A DNA stretch of 12,785 nt, taken from Prevotellaceae bacterium UBA2718. Its GTDB lineage: Bacteria; Bacteroidota; Bacteroidia; Bacteroidales; Bacteroidaceae. Positions 8,314 to 12,785 of this stretch are shown here, in pieces. The position numbers were made by a program, and so were the translations under genes. The first letter of the stretch is position 1. Each line of letters opens with the position of its first letter. The notes beneath the pieces are model-generated. The model worked only from the letters and a program-made list of their open reading frames with translations. It did not search any database and was not told the DNA's origin. The stretch lies in the NCBI GenBank assembly GCA_002353975.1, contig DEKQ01000083.1, positions 1 through 12,785 on the forward strand. Direction: 5' to 3'.

Positions 8314-10499
8314 TGAGCCGTATTCTGACATACGTTATATTATTGTTGCTATGTCCTATGACGTCATCAGGCAAGGTCAAGATGAAGACTACGGACATCA
8401 ATCTCCCTGCATTCTTTGCCGTAGCAGATTCCTTCAGGGCAAAGCAATGGAACTATGAGTGTCTCTACTACTTCTGCGGACGTTCAAAGATACGTCGCCG
8501 TAACTTCCTGTATTTCACAATTCCGAACCGAGGCTACTACCGTCGTGGGGGAAAGGAATTGCTGACCGAACAGGTGGGCGTGCAGCAGTATAACCGCACA
8601 ACCAAATACACGAGAAAGATACGCTATCGGTATGGTTCTGTGGATGACTATGATATGGCAAACCAGGAGGTGATGGACCTCTTTCTGCAGACGCCATATT
8701 ATTCCTACCTCCTTGGAGGAGACCATATCCTGTCGCCTTTCGTAAAGGAGAATGCCAAATACTATAACTATTCGATAGACTCTATTGCTCCGGGAAAGGT
8801 ATATTACTCTTACCGCGCCAAAAGGAACAAAACGCAGCTGTCGCTAAGGGGTACGTTCACCTATGACAGTAACCTGCAGAGCATCACCCGCTACAGTTTC
8901 AGGTGCTATTGGGGATATTTTCTGTTTGATGTGAGCGTGAAGATGGGTGAGAAGGGTGATGAGCGATACTGGCCCGTAGAGTCAGAGGCAGACTTCCATT
9001 ATTACTATTACGGCAACATCATAGACGGTCATGCAGTATTCAATCAGGACTACTACACTCTGGAAAACGACTATGACCCGTCAAGAATACTGAAGCGCAA
9101 CCGCAACAACCTTACGCCCTTGTATTCGCTCAGCCTCGATACCGTAAATACGAGACACGATTCCCTGGCCATAGCGCACTATCGCTCGCAACCATTGGAC
9201 AGTACGGCTAACAGGCTGTATGACGAAGCCGCTCCACGATGGAGAAAGTCTAATCTGGCGCTGGCTCAGGATGAGGTGATAGACAAGGATACTATAAGGC
9301 GCAAACATACGCAGCCCTGGATAAAGACCTTGGGTACAATAGGCGAGAGCATATTCCATAGCTATAACTTCACGACTTCCCAGTATAGCACGATACGCAT
9401 AACCAACCCCGACATATCTTATTCTGACTGGCGAGGCATAACGTATCAGCAGGATGCCCGTATGAGGTTGAACCATTCTTCTGGACGAAGTCTGCAGACA
9501 GAGCTTAGGCTTGGTTATAACTTCAGGCCTCAACTGATAGTGGGACGTCTGATAACAAACTTCGTCTATGCCCCAAAATATGACGCCTCCATACTGTTGA
9601 CAGTACACCACAGAGGTCTGAGAAGTGCTACGGACCAGTTGAGGTTGACGCCCAAAGACAATATAGGTTATGCGGCAAATCAAGACGTGTCGCCAGATGG
9701 GAACGGGGGCGAAGTCAAGCCTGTTCCAAGTTACTATATACTCTTCCGTGACTTTATGGTCAGGTTGGAACATAATATAGAGGTGGTAAACGGGTTGCGT
9801 CTTCAGGCAGGCGTGATATATCACAGACGAACGCCGCACAGGGTGGGCAAGGAGGTACTGGAACATTATGATGTGAAAAACCGCTACACATCCTTTTCTC
9901 CCCACATAAACATCACCTATACCCCAGGGCAGAAATACTTCTATAATGGCGATAAGAAAGTGATAGTGGGCAGCAAGTGGCCCACCTTCATGCTTGACTA
10001 TGAGCGCGGCACCTCCGGCGTTCTGGATGCCGATGCCCACTTTGAGCGATGGGAGGCAACCGTCACGAAGCGTCAGTATCTGTCGCCCCTCTACCTGCTG
10101 CTGTGGAAAATAGGCGGCGGAATGTTTACAAACCGGCATAACATAGACTTCGTGTACTACGAGTACTTTAACGAGGGCATGACGGACCCAACGTGGAATG
10201 ACGCAAAGTCGGGATGCTTTCATATCCTCAACGGACGTTACTATGACAACTGCTACCGCTACCTGAGAATGCACGCCGTACTGGAAAGTCCCAACCTGTT
10301 GCTGGGTAAAATTTCCACCTACCTCATTCGAGGCGAGAGACTGTATCTTAGCCTGCTCGCCACAGACCGCCTCTTTCCATACGCGGAATTGGGATACGGC
10401 ATTTCGACACATGTCATAGACATCTCTTTCTTCACCTCGATAGCCAAAAAAGAGGCCGTGCGATCGGGCGTGAAATTCACCTTGCACTTGTTTGACTGA
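8313..10499 (+). CDS. Exported outer-membrane beta-barrel protein, DUF5686-like
   Basis: The 728-residue protein begins with a short hydrophobic export signal (MSRILTYVILLLLCPMTSSG). C14 follows four leucines, but the lipobox is not canonical. The mature protein is rich in Tyr, Arg and Asn. From about residue 370 it alternates like transmembrane beta-strands and ends in FTLHLFD, as barrels often do. The overall shape and the final third (ESPNLLLGKISTYLIRG.., then FPYAELGYGISTHVIDISFF) resemble Bacteroidetes DUF5686 proteins. The N-terminal carboxypeptidase-regulatory-like domain usual in that family is not evident. The function of the family is unknown to me. The start overlaps the kinase stop codon by one base. 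The two may form a sensing pair, or the kinase may simply be co-expressed. TonB-independent porin-like proteins are an alternative. Confidence 0.6.
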   Translation: MSRILTYVILLLLCPMTSSGKVKMKTTDINLPAFFAVADSFRAKQWNYECLYYFCGRSKIRRRNFLYFTIPNRGYYRRGGKELLTEQVGVQQYNRTTKYTRKIRYRYGSVDDYDMANQEVMDLFLQTPYYSYLLGGDHILSPFVKENAKYYNYSIDSIAPGKVYYSYRAKRNKTQLSLRGTFTYDSNLQSITRYSFRCYWGYFLFDVSVKMGEKGDERYWPVESEADFHYYYYGNIIDGHAVFNQDYYTLENDYDPSRILKRNRNNLTPLYSLSLDTVNTRHDSLAIAHYRSQPLDSTANRLYDEAAPRWRKSNLALAQDEVIDKDTIRRKHTQPWIKTLGTIGESIFHSYNFTTSQYSTIRITNPDISYSDWRGITYQQDARMRLNHSSGRSLQTELRLGYNFRPQLIVGRLITNFVYAPKYDASILLTVHHRGLRSATDQLRLTPKDNIGYAANQDVSPDGNGGEVKPVPSYYILFRDFMVRLEHNIEVVNGLRLQAGVIYHRRTPHRVGKEVLEHYDVKNRYTSFSPHINITYTPGQKYFYNGDKKVIVGSKWPTFMLDYERGTSGVLDADAHFERWEATVTKRQYLSPLYLLLWKIGGGMFTNRHNIDFVYYEYFNEGMTDPTWNDAKSGCFHILNGRYYDNCYRYLRMHAVLESPNLLLGKISTYLIRGERLYLSLLATDRLFPYAELGYGISTHVIDISFFTSIAKKEAVRSGVKFTLHLFD

Positions 10500-10516
10500 T
10501 GGGGGATGATGAGTAA

Positions 10517-10582
10517 AGTTACTTATCTCGGGGAGTTAAGTTACTCATATCGGGCGGTTAAGTTACTCATCTCTGGTGGTAA
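10517..10582. repeat. Three tandem 22-nt repeats upstream of infC
   Basis: Three head-to-tail units of exactly 22 nt lie at 10517-10538, 10539-10560 and 10561-10582. Each begins AGTTACT(T/C)AT and ends G(G/A)(G/T)GGTTA-like; units 2 and 3 share AGTTACTCAT. A fourth AGT start follows at 10583. GATGAGTAA at 10508-10516 is complementary to TTACTCATC in unit 3, and nearly so to units 1 and 2, giving alternative pairings. The period equals about two DNA turns, as in operators bound by direct-repeat regulators. They lie between the DUF5686-like gene and the infC promoter. Confidence 0.75.
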
Positions 10583-10714
10583 AGTAGGTCAACGCAGGGA
10601 AGAAAAGTAGGAACTAACTCAAAATTATGACCTTAGGAAAATGATTTATGTTAAAAAAACGTAAACATATAGCATAAGGGAAAGAGTAAAAGATGTGCTA
10701 TCGATAAAATTTAG

Positions 10715-10722
10715 TACCTTTG
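10715..10722 (+). promoter_or_regulatory. Consensus Bacteroidetes -7 element for infC-rpmI-rplT
   Basis: TACCTTTG, followed by CA, is a textbook match to TAnnTTTG. Transcription would start near 10727-10729, giving a leader of about 56-58 nt before the infC ATG at 10785. A -33 TTG at the usual spacing is weak. The rest of the 285-nt intergenic region (10500-10784) is AT-rich and otherwise empty apart from the 22-nt repeats. Confidence 0.7.
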
Positions 10723-10784
10723 CAGCGCTTTTTGCGCGAATAAAGAAAATAGCAGGGAGCAACGACGTACACTTAAAACAGTTA

Positions 10785-11483
10785 ATGAGAACAGACAACA
10801 AAAAACAGAATCCAAAAAACCAGTATCGCATCAACGAGCAAATCAGGGTGCGCGAGGTACGTATAGTGGATGACAACGGCTCTACGGTGATGCCGACTAA
10901 GGATGCGCTTGACTTAGCACGCCAGCGTGAGGAAGATCTTGTGGAGATCAGCCCAAATGCAAATCCCCCGGTTTGTCGTATCATTGACTATTCCAAGTTC
11001 CTTTATCAGCAGAAGAAGAAGGCGAAAGAGCTGAAGTCGAAGCAGGTGAAGGTGGAAGTAAAGGAAATCCGTTTCGGACCTCAGACGGATGACCATGACT
11101 ACAACTTCAAGTTGAAGCATGCGAAGGAGTTCCTTGAGGAAGGCAACAAAGTGCGTGCATACGTGTTTTTCCGCGGACGCTCAATACTGTTCAAGGAGCA
11201 GGGTGAGGTGTTGCTGCTGAGATTTGCCAATGACCTGGAGGAATATGGCAAGGTGGAGCAGATGCCGCGCTTGGAGGGCAAGAAGATGTTCTTGTTCCTG
11301 GCTCCGAAACATGCCGGCCAGGCGAAGAAGTCTCAGCAGAAGATGGATCGCGAGCGCAGGGAGCAGGAGGCGGCTGACCAGTTGCAGCAGGAGAGCGTAA
11401 GCCAGAACGACGGATTGGCAGGAAACGCCAAGGGGCTGGATGCTCTGGTGAAGCTCAAGGAAGAGATGGACGGAGAGGAATAG
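10785..11483 (+). CDS. infC: Translation initiation factor IF-3
   Basis: IF-3 binds the 30S subunit, keeps it apart from the 50S subunit and checks the start codon and initiator tRNA. The protein has 232 residues. The N-terminal domain starts with [19 protein letters not shown] (12-30) and includes [19 protein letters not shown] (51-69). The C-domain has [19 protein letters not shown] (92-110) and the RAYVFFRGR block (124-132). I chose the ATG at 10785 because it matches the family N-terminus; the earlier in-frame ATG at 10695 lies upstream of the promoter. After the core ends near residue 175 there is a tail of about 57 residues rich in K, E and Q, longer than the usual IF-3. It heads the operon with rpmI (81 nt downstream) and rplT. 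thrS, which often precedes infC in related genomes, is not here. Confidence 0.96.
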   Translation: MRTDNKKQNPKNQYRINEQIRVREVRIVDDNGSTVMPTKDALDLARQREEDLVEISPNANPPVCRIIDYSKFLYQQKKKAKELKSKQVKVEVKEIRFGPQTDDHDYNFKLKHAKEFLEEGNKVRAYVFFRGRSILFKEQGEVLLLRFANDLEEYGKVEQMPRLEGKKMFLFLAPKHAGQAKKSQQKMDRERREQEAADQLQQESVSQNDGLAGNAKGLDALVKLKEEMDGEE

Positions 11484-11500
11484 ACAGTAAGACCAAGAGA

Positions 11501-11530
11501 GTGCGTAACGCCCGGTATATGCGTTGCCAC
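11501..11530 (+). other. Stem-loop in the infC-rpmI spacer
   Basis: AACGC (11507-11511) pairs with GCGTT (11521-11525) across a 9-nt loop. GTG (11501-11503) can pair with CAC (11528-11530) past a bulge. It lies in the 81-nt spacer, 35 nt before the rpmI start, and no U tract follows. It may be a leader element acting on rpmI, but the stem is short and could be chance. Confidence 0.35.
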
Positions 11531-11564
11531 CTCATATTAATAACAATTTATAAACAACAAAAAA

Positions 11565-11762
11565 ATGCCAAAAGTAAAGACAAATTCCGGTGCTAAGAAG
11601 CGCTTTGCTTTCACCGGTTCAGGTAAGGTGAAAAGACGTCACGCTTTCCACAGTCACATCCTGACAAAGAAGACCAAGAAGCAGAAGCGCAATCTGCAGC
11701 ATAGCGACCTGGTCGTAACGGCCAACCGCAAGCAGGTTCGCGAACTCCTCCTCCTTCGCTAA
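11565..11762 (+). CDS. rpmI: 50S ribosomal protein L35
   Basis: The product is a 65-residue, highly basic protein of the normal L35 length. It shows the family start [14 protein letters not shown], the [17 protein letters not shown] block (20-36) and KKQKRNL (38-44). L35 is a structural component of the large ribosomal subunit. The ATG is preceded by an A-rich stretch (aaacaacaaaaaa) rather than a Shine-Dalgarno sequence, as is usual in Bacteroidetes. It follows infC by 81 nt and precedes rplT by 189 nt, in the widely conserved infC-rpmI-rplT order. Confidence 0.97.
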   Translation: MPKVKTNSGAKKRFAFTGSGKVKRRHAFHSHILTKKTKKQKRNLQHSDLVVTANRKQVRELLLLR

Positions 11763-11845
11763 TCTTATCATCAGGATAGAGAGTTAAACAAGTATTTCCA
11801 TCAGGAAATCACCCAAAGTCAAACCGAACGCCAAGCTACAAAGTA

Positions 11846-11870
11846 ATTTAAGGATTTAAGGATTTAAAGG
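11846..11870. repeat. 8-nt triple direct repeat in the rpmI-rplT spacer
   Basis: ATTTAAGG occurs at 11846-11853 and 11854-11861, and ATTTAAAGG (one added A) at 11862-11870. The units are head to tail in the 189-nt spacer between rpmI and rplT. They could arise by slippage or be part of a regulatory leader. A 16-codon reading frame starts just after them at 11874, but I see no support that it is a gene. Confidence 0.7.
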
Positions 11871-11879
11871 TGTATGAAT

Positions 11880-11891
11880 GGCTGTGCAGCC
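11880..11891 (+). other. Short GC hairpin upstream of rplT
   Basis: GGCTG-TG-CAGCC is a perfect inverted repeat (GGCT/AGCC with a GTGC loop is the likely RNA form), lying in otherwise AT-rich sequence 60 nt before the rplT start. L20 controls its own operon in several bacteria by binding RNA, so a leader structure is plausible here. The sequence alone does not show that this is one. Confidence 0.35.
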
Positions 11892-11951
11892 CAACTCATT
11901 AATAAATCGTTGAGCAGTTAAATTCGCTTGCGTTCAAAAACAAACAAAATT

Positions 11952-12296
11952 ATGCCAAGATCAGTTAATCATGTTGCCTCAAAGGCAAAGAGAACACGCA
12001 TCCTGAAGCTCACAAAGGGTTACTTTGGCGCACGCAAGAATGTGTGGACCGTAGCGAAGAATACATGGGAGAAAGGTCTTACCTATGCTTATCGCGACCG
12101 CAAGAACAAGAAGCGCACATTCCGTGCCCTGTGGATACAGCGTATCAACGCAGCAGCCCGCATGGAAGGTCTGTCATACTCTGTACTTATGGGTCTGTTG
12201 CATAAGGAAGGTATTGAGATTAACCGCAAGGTTCTTGCTGACCTCGCCGTTAACAACCCAGAGGCATTCAAGGCTATTGTTGATAAGGTAAAGTAA
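11952..12296 (+). CDS. rplT: 50S ribosomal protein L20
   Basis: The 114-residue basic protein has the L20 signature: [20 protein letters not shown] at the start, [15 protein letters not shown] (31-45), [24 protein letters not shown] (54-77) and the globular C-terminal part ending IVDKVK. L20 is needed early in 50S assembly, and in other bacteria it represses its own operon. An in-frame start at 11928 exists, but the ATG at 11952 gives the universal N-terminus and follows an A-rich leader. It is the last gene of the infC operon; the terminator begins 34 nt after its stop. Confidence 0.97.
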   Translation: MPRSVNHVASKAKRTRILKLTKGYFGARKNVWTVAKNTWEKGLTYAYRDRKNKKRTFRALWIQRINAAARMEGLSYSVLMGLLHKEGIEINRKVLADLAVNNPEAFKAIVDKVK

Positions 12297-12329
12297 GAGT
12301 TAAGCAAGAACTGCACTTACCTGAAAATG

Positions 12330-12368
12330 AAGTCGCAGACATTTCTTCATGGGTGTCTGCGACTTTTT
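12330..12368 (+). terminator. Intrinsic terminator of the infC-rpmI-rplT operon
   Basis: AAGTCGCAGACA (12330-12341) and TGTCTGCGACTT (12354-12365) form a perfect 12-bp stem around a 12-nt loop, followed directly by a T run with one more T-rich patch (to about 12373). It lies 34 nt past the rplT stop. It is the clearest terminator in the window. Confidence 0.92.
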
Positions 12369-12434
12369 CTTTACCTCTGAACAATAAAATCACACGGGCG
12401 GCGTTATCTTTATGTAATAATTAAAATCCCGCCT

Positions 12435-12563
12435 ATGAAACAACTCTACACCAACTACTCATTTACGCCATCAGACGAAGTGCTTAACTACATCAGACTT
12501 TTTGCGTACAATTATGATAGTATCTCCCTCGCTACTGGCAGCAGACTTCCTGCATCTCGATAA
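12435..12563 (+). CDS. Small ORF (42 aa) overlapping the start of rpe; possible leader or conserved short peptide
   Basis: An ATG at 12435 opens 42 codons. The first 26 or so read MKQLYTNYSFTPSDEV and then LNYIRLFAYNY, with codon choice (C-ending Tyr, Asn and Ile codons) like the real genes here. The TPS..L.xIR.FAY.Y pattern recalls very short hypothetical proteins I remember from Bacteroidales genomes; this is from memory, not a search. The last 16 codons overlap the 5' end of rpe in another frame, ending at 12563, 50 nt inside rpe. A weak -7-like TATCTTTA lies at 12405-12412. It may be an upstream ORF coupled to rpe, the remnant of a longer gene, or chance. Confidence 0.4.
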   Translation: MKQLYTNYSFTPSDEVLNYIRLFAYNYDSISLATGSRLPASR

Positions 12564-12785
12564 GGACATCGAGATGATAAACTCCAGCGAAGCCGATTGG
12601 CTGCATCTGGACGTAATGGACGGTATCTTTGTCCCTAATATCTCTTTTGGTTTTCCTGTACTTGAGGCTGTCGCCAAGGCATGCCGCAAGCCGTTGGATG
12701 TGCATTATATGGTCAACAGCCCCGAGCGCTTCATAAGCCATACGGCAGCCCTTGGGGCTATGATGATGAATGTGCATTATGAGGC
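12514..12785 (+). CDS. rpe: Ribulose-phosphate 3-epimerase (partial, runs off the window)
   Basis: Ninety full codons are present. The enzyme interconverts D-ribulose 5-phosphate and D-xylulose 5-phosphate in the cytoplasmic pentose phosphate pathway. The TIM-barrel signatures are all visible: SPSLLAADF (4-12), the metal/catalytic block LHLDVMDGIFVPN (30-42; H31, D33), ISFG (43-46), and DVHYMV (62-67; H64), where most relatives have DVHLM. NVHYEA follows at the right edge. The start at 12514 gives the family N-terminus, and an in-frame stop lies upstream at 12436. The 5' end overlaps a small ORF by 50 nt. The gene is outside the infC operon, beyond the terminator. Confidence 0.93.
   Translation, partial: MIVSPSLLAADFLHLDKDIEMINSSEADWLHLDVMDGIFVPNISFGFPVLEAVAKACRKPLDVHYMVNSPERFISHTAALGAMMMNVHYE

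Noticed and set aside
7714..8331. 205-codon frame on the minus strand opposite the histidine kinase
   Set aside because: The plus-strand frame holds all kinase motifs; this one shows none.
9081..10487. Open frame of 468 codons on the minus strand, opposite the DUF5686-like gene
   Set aside because: The translation has no recognisable domain, is rich in Cys, Val and His in the way of a shadow frame, and lies wholly antisense to a gene with a signal peptide and a coupled start.
10647..10669. TATGTT/AACATA inverted repeat in the infC upstream region
   Set aside because: Only 6 AT-rich pairs with an 11-nt loop; not above chance in this AT-rich stretch.
10725..10737. GCGC-TTTTT-GCGC hairpin after the infC -7 element
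   Set aside because: It overlaps the predicted transcription start, so most of the first arm may not be in the RNA, and 4-bp stems are common by chance.
11874..11921. 16-codon ORF in the rpmI-rplT spacer
   Set aside because: Too short and without codon or family support. It is mentioned only as part of the spacer, not called as a gene.

Overview
This window looks like a chromosomal segment from a Bacteroidales bacterium, probably Prevotella or a close relative. Three things point there: a MurF-alanine racemase fusion of the Bacteroidetes type, promoter elements of the form TAnnTTTG, and start codons preceded by A-rich leaders without a Shine-Dalgarno sequence. Most of it is ordinary chromosome. 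I see no transposase, integrase, tRNA, rRNA, CRISPR array or phage gene.

Left half (1-7047), all on the minus strand. Four genes are read right to left with gaps of only 30-45 nt: a TYW1/COG0731-like radical SAM protein, a secreted GH105 unsaturated glycuronyl hydrolase, a secreted GH2 beta-galactosidase-type enzyme, and the murF-alr fusion. They could be one transcript. The two glycosidases suggest breakdown of pectin or another uronate- and galactose-containing glycan, and they sit between unrelated or housekeeping genes. No SusC/SusD pair is in view. A small perfect hairpin lies between the GH2 gene and murF-alr.

Divergent junction (7048-7137). Two TACTTTTG -7 elements face away from each other. 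One serves the radical SAM gene with almost no leader, the other the rightward kinase gene, which starts at GTG.

Middle (7138-10499), plus strand. A membrane sensor histidine kinase without a neighbouring response regulator overlaps by one base a large exported, probably outer-membrane beta-barrel protein that resembles DUF5686. The overlap implies translational coupling.

Right part (10500-12368), plus strand. A 285-nt intergenic region carries three 22-nt tandem repeats and a consensus promoter. The translation operon infC-rpmI-rplT (IF-3, L35, L20) follows and ends at a strong intrinsic terminator. IF-3 has a charged C-terminal tail. The rpmI-rplT gap is unusually long (189 nt) and contains an 8-nt triple repeat and a GC hairpin.

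Right edge (12369-12785), plus strand. A small ORF of 42 codons overlaps the start of rpe (ribulose-phosphate 3-epimerase), which runs off the window.

Nothing here is clearly a new defence or mobile system. The best candidates for a second look are the 22-nt repeats, the small ORF overlapping rpe, the kinase/outer-membrane-protein pair, the palindrome inside murF, and the rpmI-rplT spacer.
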